A stretch of 64,000 nt of DNA from Monosporascus cannonballus (Eukaryota > Ascomycota > Sordariomycetes > Xylariales). The stretch spans positions 1-64,000 of the forward strand of contig QJNS01000132.1 of assembly GCA_004154925.1 (NCBI GenBank). Direction: 5' to 3'. Below, piece after piece: positions 51,401 to 62,280 of the stretch. A model generated the notes under the pieces. That model searched no databases. It was not told the origin of the DNA and saw only the letters and a list, made by a program, of their open reading frames with translations. Position 1 is the first letter of the stretch; each line of letters opens with the position of its first letter. A program made the translations under genes and the position numbers.

Positions 51401-53479
51401 TATTTGATTATATTAATAGGATTTACGAATATACTAGCAATCTTTTAGCGAATAATAAATTATGTATTACGAAAATACCTTAATATTTTCGTCGTTTATT
51501 ATATTAACGATATTTTTATTTTTTCAAAAACGGAAAAATTATACGCAAAATACGTTTATAAGGTTTTTTTAAATTTTATAAGATATAAAGTTATTTATTA
51601 ATGTTAAAAAAATTAATTCTATAAACAAAAAGTAAAATATCTAAAATATATTATTATCTTAAAATATATTAAAATAAACCTTAAAAACATCGTTAGAATT
51701 ACGGAATAATAAACGTTAATAATATTTAAGGAAATATAAGTATTTCTTGGATTCGCCAATTATTACAGGAAATTTATTCGAAACTTTAACAAAATAACTA
51801 TACTCTTAATAAACTTTATAAAAAAATAAAACAAATTTAAATAAACGTTAAAAACGGAAAAAGTATTTTAAAAGAGTAAAGATACGCTTATTAACAAATT
51901 AATGTTAATTATGTATAATTTAAACCGCTCCGGTAAGTTAAAAACCAATATTTCGAATTATACGTTAAACGTAATAATTAAATAATAAAGCGATTAAAAT
52001 AAATTATACCTTATTATATTTTTATACAAATTAAAAAAAATTAAACTTAATTACGGTATTCTAAAAAGATTTACAGTTATTATTATAATATTCCGAAAAT
52101 TTAAGCATTTTTTAAAAAAAGTTTTGCGCTAAGTTAAGATTTATACGGATTATCAAAATTTTACCCGATTTACCATAATTAGGAAATTTACAAAACGATA
52201 ATTTTATTACGCGGAAGAATTAGCAAATTTCAATTTCGTTATTATCCATAAAAAAAATTAAAAAATAATAAAGCAAATATTTTAAACAAATAGCCAAATT
52301 TGGAAAAAGAATTGGTTAAAATTAGCTATATAATTTTCGATATTATTATAAAAGGATATTTATACTTTTAACAAATTATAACAATTCAGATAATACATTT
52401 AAAAATATACGAGAAGATTTTATAATATAATAATAATTTCCTGAAAACCAAAAACTGAACAAAATATAAATTATAAAAAAATATCAAAAAGATTAAATAC
52501 GAAAAATATATAAATATTAATTTTGTGGATATCCAGGAATTTATAAAACCTTAAAACGGCTTTAACGCATATATTCCTTTTTTAAAATAAAATTAACGGT
52601 ACAAAATATTATACGACAATATAATATTTGCGTTAAAATAAAAATTTAATAACATAAATTATACGGAAAATTATAACCATTATTAATTGTAAAACCATTA
52701 TAATATTTAATTATATTCGACTTTATTATTAAACTTTTTATATCAAAAAATCGAGTCATAAAAATATATTACGATACCATTTTCGTAATCGTCGATCGAT
52801 TTACGAAATTTTCCTATTTTTTATTATATTACGAAAATATAAACGCCGAACAAATAAGATATATTTTTTAAAAAATATTTTTAATATATACAGTTTATTA
52901 ATAAAAAGTATTTTAAATAAAAAATCGATATTTATATTTAAATTTTAGTAAGATTTAATAATATAAATTGGTTTAAATTATAAATTATTTAAGGTATTTA
53001 AACCTGAAATAAATAAATAAATAAAATAAATTAAATTTAAAATCATTATCTATAATATTATATTAATTACGAACAAAATAATTACGTTAAAAAATTATTA
53101 GTCGTATAACTGGCTTATAATATCAATTATTACGAAAATATTAAAATAATATTAGCAAACGCAAAATTTGGTTTCATTCCAAAAACTTATAAAAAAATAC
53201 GCAATAGCGGTCTAATTAATATTAAAATAATTTTTACGTTAAAATAATTACGATAATTATACTAAAATTTAAAAATAGAACTTAAATTCGTACGAAATTA
53301 AATAAGTAAATATCATAATTAGAAAAAATTAAAAAAAAATAACTTTCGAAAAAAGGAAAATAATTTTTTTGTTATAAAAAATATTTAAATAAAACAACCT
53401 AATAAAATTTTCGATTTTAAATATATCGGTTTATACAAAATCGCCAAAAGATTTCAGAAAGTAATTATTAATTAAAACT

Positions 53480-54060
53480 TTTACCAAAACTTAAATTTTA
53501 TCTAATTTTTCACGTTTCTTTTTCGAATTAATAGCGGATATAATTAAAATATATACGGTATAAAATAACGTAAAAATAAAGCACAAACAAATATATAAAG
53601 TAAAAAAAATCTTCGATATACGGAAACAAAACGAACTTATCCAATACCTGATCAAATAATAAAAATATCCAAATTTCGAAAACACTTGGAAACCAACCAA
53701 AAACCTTATAAGCATTTAACGCCTGTTAAAAAATTTTCATTAATAACGATAGACGCGTCCTAATTAATAATCAACCAATTAATAGCCGGGATATCGGGCC
53801 AACCGGCCGCGGCCTGTATTAACGTAACAGCAATAACGACAGCCTTTAACTGCTTTTATTCGTTTTCAAAACGTTCGAATTTTTCTATGGCCTTTGTACT
53901 TTTAATACCGCAACGAAACATTTCGATATTACGACGACGGAATAACCGCCTTTATTTTTGCAAATAATCTAACTTATTGGCAGCCGTTCGTAACGCCTTA
54001 CGAACCTGCTTTTTTTTTACGTTTTAAACGATTTTTTTCGTCCAAAAGTTTTTGATATTT
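53480..54060 (-). other. Antisense reading frame between chromodomain and 3' LTR of gypsy B
   Basis: On the strand opposite to gag-pol, a frame reads a basic, helical segment (RRLFRRRNIEMFRCG, then STKAIEKFERFENE) followed by AAAGWPDIPAINW and LIIN, with stops only of the RIP type. The same arrangement exists in element C. The part below about 53720 overlaps the chromodomain and is probably only its shadow; the upstream part (about 53750-54010) has no sense-strand explanation and is GC-richer than its surroundings. Function unknown. Confidence 0.45.
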
Positions 54061-54361
54061 AAATTTCGAAAAACTAAAAACATTATAAGGATCGCCATAA
54101 TAAATACAACGCGCATATTTAAAGGAACTCCGAATAACCTTATACTTTGTACCTTTTTTTCGTAACAGAAACAAAAAGGTATTTTGAAACTAAAACGTTT
54201 AATACGTTCTGGAAAAAATAAAAACGTTAATATATTTACAAAAACGAAATTTTTCTATACGGTTCGATATAATAAAAAGTAAAGAAAAAAAGGTTACGTA
54301 TTAAAAACAATAAACGAATAATTTAATCTTTAAGAACAAAAATCTTAAAAAAAGGAAATCG

Positions 54362-54703
54362 GATTATAACCTAACGGTTTTGGCTTGTTCGCAAATAGTC
54401 GAGGCCATAAAAAAACAAAAGTTCCAACCACCGCCAAAAAGTTACGTAACCGGCTTCAAGGTCTTAAGGTGCCAAATACCTTAAGCCTCTTAATTCAGCA
54501 AAAAGGCTTAAAAGGCTCAAAAAGCTTAAAGGTTTAAGCCGCTTAAATATCTTGAGGCCGGATAAGGATATATACGCTTATTAATTCCATAATTTAGATA
54601 ATACCAGCTTGTAATATAATATCGTTATCCAAAGCACTTTTGAAATTACGAAACGTAACACATTATTATATCTATTGTTCAGATTCCCACGATATTCCTG
54701 CCA
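54362..54703 (+). repeat. 3' LTR of gypsy B, first part
   Basis: Interrupted at TGCCA (54699-54703), which is the TSD of element C. The LTR resumes at 61449 after the second TGCCA. Confidence 0.93.
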
Positions 54704-55103
54704 TGTGACGGCTAGGCGGTTTAACCAACTATTAAACCTTAAGTCGACGGGTTTATGTTGGCAGGAGTATCGTGGAAATCTGAACAATAAATACAGTAAC
54801 GTATCACGTTTCGTAATACCAAAGGTGCTTTGGGTAACGATGTTATATTATAAGCTAAAGTTATTTAAATTATAAAAATAATATATATTTTATACTTAAT
54901 TTTTTTATCCTGGCGAGCCCGGCTTTAGAGATTTTACGATTGATCCTGTCGAACCCGGCTTTAAAGGTTTTACGATCGATCTTGTCGAGTCCGGCTTTAG
55001 AGGCTTTACGATCGATCTTATTAAGCTATTACGTAATTCGACTTATATGGCTTAGTTATTGTTACGACCGTTTTTTAAGGCCGCAACCCGTTAAGTTATA
55101 ATA
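54704..55103 (-). repeat. 3' LTR of gypsy C
   Basis: Plus-strand start TGTGACGGCTAGGCGG, end GTTATAATA (RIP form of GTCATAACA). Contains about three 36-bp subrepeats (about 54912-55025) built on GTCGAGCCCGGCTTTAGAGG and GATCGAT. Confidence 0.93.
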
Positions 55104-55429
55104 CGATCTTTTTTTTCTATAATTTTCGTTCCGAAGATTTTTTTTTTCTATAAGTTTTCTTTCCTTTATTATATTAGATTGTATTAAAAAACCGATTAAC
55201 AAAAAAACGAAAAAACGAAATAATTTCCTTAAATTGATTATTTGTCGGACCGTAAATATGCCAATATGTTTTTATTATGCTTGTCGCGGATTATAATCTT
55301 ATCGTACTTTTTCGTCGGATTTTTTTAGGTATAAGGAATATATAACGTAGAATTAAGGCCTTATAACGTTAACAGCCTTTTTATTTTTTAACTTAAAAAG
55401 CTTATTTTTAATTATTTCAAGGTTAAAAC

Positions 55430-55950
55430 GGAATTTAAGAAAACCGAGGAAAAAGCGGAATAAACGTAAGTCAAAGTTTGTCATTTTCGAAAACAAAAGA
55501 AATTATGGGCCGACCGTATAATACGTATGTTATTTCGTAGGCTTTAGTTCCTGGAGGAGTTGGATATATTGGAACGTCGAGAAAAACAAGCCGAATTGGA
55601 GGCCGCCAAGGCTATAACGACGGAAGCCGCTTTTCCTTTCGACTAATCCAACCTGAAATCTATAGATTGGTCGTTTATTAATTGGGAAACTTTTGACCTT
55701 GCCGATTTCGGCGTTATTGGTAAAAGTTTTTCAATAGGTATTAGGCGCCAATAAGATTTTTGGCGGGTTCCCAGGTGTTTTCGAAATTTGGGTATTTTTT
55801 CTATTTGATTTGGTACTGGGTAAATCCATTTTATTTCCGTATATCGAGAATCTTCTTTATTTTATACGTTATGTTATTTTTTACTTTTATTTCGTTTTAT
55901 ATTATTTATACCTTAATTATATTTGTTGCTAATTCGAATAAAGAAACATA
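55430..55950 (+). other. Antisense reading frame between chromodomain and 3' LTR of gypsy C
   Basis: This is the counterpart of the frame in B. The plus strand (element C is on -) reads FRKQKKLWADRIIRMLFRRL, a leucine/glutamate-rich helix EELDILERREKQAELEAA, then SIDWSFINWETFDLADFG. The SIDWSFIN segment aligns with PAINWLIIN of B in the same relative frame. The region is visibly less AT-rich than the flanking internal DNA. The stretch after about 55745 (QVFSKFGYFFYLI) is the complement of the chromodomain and should not be taken as a separate membrane protein. Confidence 0.45.
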
Positions 55951-58900
55951 AAAAATTAAATAGAATTTAACTTTTAATAAAAGTTCTAATTAATAATTAT
56001 TTTCTGAGATTTTTTTGGCGATTTTATATGGACCGATATATTTGAAATCGAATTTTTTGTTAAATAATTTTATTTAAATATTTTTTATAACGAGGAAAAT
56101 TATTTCCCCTTTTTCGAAAATTAATTTTTTTAATTTCTTCTGATTATAATATTTATTTATTTGATTTCGTACGAATTTTAATTTTGTGTTTATTTCTTAA
56201 TATAATTATCGTAATTATTTTAACGTAAGGATTATTTTCATATTAATTGGACCGTTATCGTACGTTTTTTTATAAATTTTTGGAATAAAATCAAAATTTG
56301 CGTTCGTACGTATTATTTTAATACTTTCGGAATAGCTAATATTATAAATTAATTAAATAATTAGTAATTTTTAGCTTAATTATTTTTTTCGTAATTAATA
56401 TAATATCGTAAGTAAGTTTTTAAAGTTTAATTTATTTGTTTTATTTATTTATCCGTTTAAGGTTTAAATACATTAAATAATTTGTAATTTAGGCCGATTT
56501 GTATTATAAAGCTTTGTTAAGATTTTGATATAAATATCGATTTTTTATTTAATATAATTTTTATTAATAATGTATATATATTAAATATAATTTTAAAGAA
56601 AATATATATTAATTATTTGGCATTTATCTCCTCGTAATATGGTAAAAAATAGGAAAATTTTGTAAATCGATTAACGATTACGAAAATATTATCGTAATAT
56701 ATTTCCGTAATTAGATTTTTTAATATAAAACGCTTAATAATAAAATCGAATATAATTAAATATTATAATTACTTTATAATTAATAATGGCTATAATTTTC
56801 CGTAAAGCTTATGTCGTTAAATCTTTATTTTAGCGCAAATATCATATTATTATATAATTTTCTAAATTGTTAATTTTATTTTAAAAAAGAAATATATACG
56901 TTAAAGTCGCTTTAAGGTTTTATGGATCCCTAAATGTTCGTATAATTAATATTCGTATATTTTTCGTATTAAATTTTTCTGATATTTTTTAGGATTTATA
57001 TCTAATTTATTTTTCGGTTTTTTAAAAAATTATTATTATACTATTAGATTTTCGGATATACGTCGGAAGGTATTACCCGAATTATTATAATTTGTCGTAA
57101 ATATAAATATCCTTTTATAATAATATCAAAAATTATATGGTTAATTTTAATTAATTTTGTTTCGAAATTTGGTTACTTATTTAAAATATTTACTTTGCCG
57201 TTTTCTAAATTTTTTTATGTATAATAACGAAATCGAAGTTCGCCAATTTTTTCGCATAACGAAATTATCGTTTTATAAATTCCTTAATCGTAATAAATCG
57301 GGTAAGATTTTAATAATCCGTATAAACCTTAACCTGGTACAAATTTCTTTTTAGGAAATATTTAAATTCCCGAAATATTATTATAATAGCTATAAAGTCC
57401 TTATTTGAAATACCGTAATTAAATTCGGTTTTTTTAACTTATACGAAAAAAATGTAATAAGGTGTAATTTGCCTTAATTATTTCGTTATCCAATTATTAC
57501 GCCTAATACGTAATCCGAAATATCGGTTTTTTGTTTAACGAAACGGTTAAAATCGTATATAATTAATATTAGCTTATTAGTAATTACATTTTTAATATTT
57601 TGAAATACCTTTTCCGTATTTGGCATTTATTTAAATTTTTTCTTTCGTAAAATTTATTAAAAATATAGTTATTTTGCTAAAATTTCGGATAAATTTCCTA
57701 TAATAATTAGCAAATCCAAGAAATACCTATACTTTTTTAACCGTTATTAGCATTTATTATTCTGTAATTATAACGATTTTTTAAGGTTTATTTTGATATG
57801 TTTTAGGGTAATAATATATCCTAAATATTTTATTTTTTATATATAGAACTGACATTTTTTTGCGTTAATAAATAACTTTGCGTCTTATAAAGTTTAAAAA
57901 GTTTTATAAACGTATTTTATATATGTTTTTTCCGTCTTTGAAAAAATAACAATGTCGTCGAGATAGCAAATAACAAAAATACCGAGGTATTTTCGTAATA
58001 CGTAATTAATTATTTGTTGGAAAATTATTAATACGTTCGTAAGTCCTATTAATATAACCAAATATTTAAACAGTTTGTATTTTATTTTAAAAGCTATTTT
58101 TTATTCGTATTTTTTTGATTTTAATAAAGTTATATTTATTTTTAAAAACAAATGTTATAAATTATTTGGTTCCGTAAAATCGGTTTTTTATTTTCGTAAT
58201 TAAGGGTAATAATATTTAATTTTTGATAATAACATCGTTTAATTATTAATAATTAATTATAAGTCATAATTTCCTATTTTTTTAGGTACAAAAAATATCG
58301 GGTATCCTATTAGTAATTTCGAAGGTCGAATTTATCCTTTTTAGAACCGATTTCCAAGGTATTTTCTGAAAATACGTAATTCGTTTTTATTAAGATTATA
58401 AATAAAGTAAAATTTTGTCGAAAAGTTTTCTTTAAAAATTATTTCGTAATTTTATTCGTTATATTCTAATAATTTCGTGTTAAGTTCCTTTTTAAAAAAT
58501 TGCTTATATCTGTAATATTGTAATAATATATTAATTAGATTTTTTAAATTTTAGGGCTGTTATTTTTATTATTCCAGATCGTTATTTAGTTATTTTAATT
58601 TTATTTTAATAGTAATAACGATATGTTATATTTTTTAATTTTTATTTTTTTTATATTTTATTTCTTTGGGTAATAAAGTATTTATTATATCCTTATGCTT
58701 GTATTTGTCGTTATTATCGATCGAATATTAAGATTTTAATTTTTTTTATTTATTAATAGGAAGTAAAACGAATTTTACTTAGCCAGTTTTTCCGTTAATT
58801 AAAATTCCGTATTAGCGTATCCATAATAATCTTAAAATTATATTGTAATTTCCGAATAAAACAATATCGAAATTAATTATTTAATATCGTCCTTTAATAA

Positions 58901-61044
58901 AAATCTTAAAGTAATTAATTTCGCGTATAAATTTTTCCGTTATCGTAAGCAAATTCCTAACTTTCGGTATTCGTCGTTATATAAGGTTCCAACTTATATT
59001 TCCATAGTAATTTGAACTTATTGACCATATCCGGTATAATATAATTTCCGCCTAAAGTTCCGTAATTTATTATTACAATATATTAATACGTTCCGATTCA
59101 TATATTTAAAGTAATAAGGTCGTTAACGTTTCCTATTGTCGCATTTAATGCTTTTTTCGAAAATTCTCTTTAATTTTTTTAGGTTTTGTTATTTTGCGGC
59201 TTTTTTATAAGTAACCTTTTTTTTAACTTTTATTCGAGATTATCCAATTTTGCTTATGTTTTTTCGTTTAACGCGTTAAGCTATTATATTTATTATTATT
59301 GTCGGCGTACTGTTTTTTCGAACCGTATTAATTATTTTTAGTTTTTTTATAATTTTTTTCCTTATCGAATACAGTATTTTCTTATATTTACGATTATATC
59401 CTATTATACGTCGTTTTGGTTATCGTTTTAAAAATCTTTTGTAAATTAACGTATTTTTTCCTTGATAACTTTTTTTTCGTAAAAATTTATAATAAATACT
59501 AATTAAAAATAAAAATCCGTAATAACTTTTTAATAATGTTTTTTTACCGTATGCTGGATTAACTTTTTTCCGTTTAATGGTTATATTATCCATAATAATA
59601 AAAAAGGTTTTCCTGCGGATATTATTTTTTTTCGGGTTAATTTTTTGCTTTGGCTAATCGCTGGATATTTTTTAAGGTTATGGTTCGAAACTGTCGATAT
59701 TATTATTTATTATTTTTGTTATGCCCAATACGGTTCGGAAAATCGAATTCCTTATAATATATGCGGGTAATTCGTACATAAATATATTATTTCCATTTTT
59801 CGTAATCGGGATATTTTCGTTATTAACAATATATAATATATATTTTGCTGTATCGATTAAAAGTTCCGAAATAAATTTTCTTTATCCAGTCTTAATATTT
59901 ACGTAATTATCCTTATAATGCCTTTTATTATGTTCGCGTTATTTATTAAACTAATTTTTTGGCTTTTCGCATTTTTTGTCGGATTTCTTATCGTAATAAT
60001 CTTTGTTAAACTTTTTGTTTAAGGCCTGATGCGTATTTGGCTTAAATTATGTTAATAACCTTGCTGTTATTTCCTTAATTATTCCTGGATTGTTCTTTCG
60101 GTATAGGGGTCCAGTTATCCTATCGTGGTTTTTTGGGCTTTTTATATTTGTAAGCCTTATGTCCTATTTTGCCATAATTAAAGCATTTAATCTGGCTCTA
60201 ATTTTATCTATAGGTAACGTTAAATTCTATAAGTCCTGGCGCTAGTTTATGAAAAGTAAAAAGTATATCTCGTTTTTTCCCTTAATTGGATTTATATCCC
60301 GAACGTAAAACGCATTATCTTTTTTTTCCTGTTTTTTTTTAAATTGTCGGTTATTAACTTTAATTATTTTTGTAATATACCGGTTTAAGGTAATTAGTTA
60401 TTTAATCCGAATAATCTTATTTTTTATATTATCCTTTAACTTTTTATAAAATATATCGATAAAGGCGTCGGTTTTATTATTTCTTTATCCGGCCTTAATT
60501 GCAAAACTTTTAAAAGTTACGGCATATTTAAATATAATATTTTTTGTCGGAATTATAAAAGTTATTAAACCGTTAATCGTTTTTTATCCGGGTTGCCGAA
60601 ATTATCGCGTATTTTGTTTTCGAAATTAGTATAAGTTAAAAAAATTTCGTTAATAAAACTTTCCTTATTTACTTTTTTTATTTTTAAAAATTTTTTATAA
60701 TACGTTCAAATTAATTAACCGTATTTCTTATTAAGCATATTCTTACTGCTAGGACCATATCCGCTAAGTCGTTAAGATTTAAAAAGCAAAAGTAAACTCG
60801 TGCCTGAATTAAAAAAATTTGAGAGTTATTTTTTTTATTATAGGGTTCTGGCTTTTTTGGCTTTATACGGGCGAAAAAAGGTTAGGTAAATGGCGTAGCC
60901 CTAAGTTGTCGAACTTTTTTTTTTCCAGCTCTCGAATTCAAGCCTAAAACTGCTAAATAAGGGTTTCTTAAATACTGGTCGATATTTAACAGTATTAAAT
61001 ATTGCTTAAAATTTAATAGTATTATTGAACAAAAACTTATAACA

Positions 61045-61443
61045 TATAACGGCTAAATAATTTAACTAATTATTAAACCTTAAGTCGACGGGTTTATATT
61101 AATAGGAGTATCATAAAAATCTAAATAATAAATATAATAACGTATTACGTTTCGTAATGCCGAAAATGCCTTAGATAACGATGTTATATTGCAAATTAAA
61201 GTTATTTAAATTATGAAAATAATAAATATTTTATATTTAATTTTTTATCCTGTCGAACCCGGCTTTAAAGGTTTTATAATCGATCTTATCGAGCCCGGCT
61301 CTAAAAGCTTTACGATCGATCCTGTCGAGCCCGGCTTTAGAGGCTTTACGATCGATCCTGTCGAGCCATTACGTGACTCGACCCATATGGCTTAGTCATT
61401 GTTACGACCGTTTTCTGAGGCCGCAGCCCGTTAGGTCATAACA
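61045..61443 (-). repeat. 5' LTR of gypsy C
   Basis: Plus-strand start TATAACGGCTAAATAA (RIP form of TGTGACGGCTAGGCGG), end GGTCATAACA. Carries the same 36-bp subrepeats (about 61249-61368), here less mutated; one half of this LTR is strongly mutated and the other is not. Confidence 0.93.
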
Positions 61444-61448
61444 TGCCA

Positions 61449-61504
61449 ACATAAACCCGTACGACTAAGGTTTAATAATTGGTTAAACCGCATAGCTCGT
61501 CACA
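61449..61504 (+). repeat. 3' LTR of gypsy B, second part
   Basis: Reads ACATAAACCCGTACGACTAAGG..CTCGTCACA, matching the last 56 bp of the 5' LTR with transition differences only. Followed by TSD CTTTA. Confidence 0.93.
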
Positions 61505-61509
61505 CTTTA

Positions 61510-62100
61510 ACGTTCGAACCCCCCTTTTATTATAGGCATATTATGGGAAATTATAAGATAAAATTTTAATTATATTAAAGGATTTAAGTAAAAATAATTT
61601 TAAATATATAAAAACAATAAGGATTAATCAGATCTTAAAATTAACGCATTAATTAAAAGTACAAAAAATGTTTTAAAAAAGGTTTAACGTTATTAGCTGC
61701 GCTTATGTCAAAGTTATTTTTGCCGTATTTGGTAACGTAAACCTTAAGTTTTACACAAATAGAAGTTTTTCGCAAAAATAACCAAAAATAATTTAAATTA
61801 AAAGCGGTTATGGCATTAATTTACCAGCCATAACGTAATTAATTTTCTCTTTTTTTTTCTTATTAAGTTAAGCTTATAAAAATAATTGATTATAATAAAC
61901 TTGGTTTATTACATATAATAATTATTTCAATTTATTTCAATTTATTTTTAAGAAAAAATTAAATTTACGATATTATTTATTTCGCATAAAAATAATATAT
62001 ATTATTTTTATAACGTAATAATTATTTGAAATTATTTTCTTACTTTTTTTTAATTCGTTTAAAATTTACGTATTTTGCTAATAAGTAATCGTAAATACGT
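61510..62100. other. AT-rich spacer
   Basis: RIP-like composition with no identifiable feature. Probably part of the old repeat into which gypsy B inserted. Confidence 0.4.
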
Positions 62101-62280
62101 AACAAGTTTTTGGCATTACTTATTAAGTACCCGCGGGTAATGCCAAGGACCCATTAAGTACCCGCGGGTAATTCTGACTTGCGCCAAGGACCCATGGGTT
62201 ACCCATGGGTCCTTGGCATTACCCGCGGGTACCCGTGGGCCGTGGGTAATTTTCGGTGGGTGGTTCCTCCCTTACCCTAG
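62101..62280. repeat. Palindrome cluster at the right border of the AT-rich block
   Basis: Three copies of the palindrome TACCCGCGGGTA (62128-62139, 62159-62170, 62220-62231) flank a perfect inverted repeat with 17-bp arms (GCCAAGGACCCATGGGT at 62183-62199 and its complement at 62201-62217, a 1-bp spacer). The region ends CCTTACCCTAG at 62280, the inverse of the left border motif at 22279. None of it shows RIP, although it abuts heavily mutated DNA. Confidence 0.85.

Larger units (their letters stand above)
54704..61443 (-). mobile_element. Ty3/gypsy chromodomain retrotransposon C, nested in the LTR of B (TSD TGCCA)
   Basis: The element is 6740 bp with LTRs 54704-55103 (400 bp) and 61045-61443 (399 bp) and perfect TSDs TGCCA at 54699-54703 and 61444-61448. 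Minus-strand domains: RT with an intact active-site motif VICYLDDIVIFSKT (57935-57975), integrase core (YDNIFVIVNRFTKFSYFLP, about 56640-56720) and chromodomain region (about 55745-55870). The order RT, integrase, chromodomain and the similarity to B place it in the same clade. It is younger than B, because it sits inside it. Its RT active site has escaped mutation, although stops occur elsewhere in pol. Confidence 0.94.
48017..61504 (+). mobile_element. Ty3/gypsy chromodomain retrotransposon B (TSD CTTTA), 3' LTR split by element C
   Basis: The 5' LTR is 48017-48414. The 3' LTR is in two parts, 54362-54703 and 61449-61504 (342 + 56 = 398 bp, the same length as the 5' LTR), because element C inserted into it. 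Perfect TSDs CTTTA lie at 48012-48016 and 61505-61509. Plus-strand domains: RT (LIVNFRQLNDITVKNR, about 51195-51245; YYINDIFIFSKT, the YLDD region, about 51493-51530), integrase core (YDTIFVIVDRFTKFSYF, about 52769-52820) and a C-terminal chromodomain (KIFDIRKQNELIQYLIK and YPNFENTWKPTKNL, about 53598-53712). The chromodomain makes it a chromovirus-type gypsy element, a group that targets heterochromatin. Stops in place of CAA, CAG and TGG are frequent; frameshifts are few. Confidence 0.93.

Noticed and set aside
53491..53715. Minus-strand ORF that looks like a multi-membrane protein, similar to one at 55760-55951
   Set aside because: The opposite strand reads a chromodomain (KIFDIRKQNELIQYLIK, YPNFENTWKPTKNL) at the end of integrase. 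The hydrophobic look and the similarity to 55760-55951 are the complement of that conserved, AT-shifted domain.
61213..61395. Plus-strand ORF with a repeated PVEPGFRGFTID unit
   Set aside because: It lies wholly in the gypsy C LTR and comes from the 36-bp subrepeats; the repeat period being a multiple of three keeps the frame open by chance.
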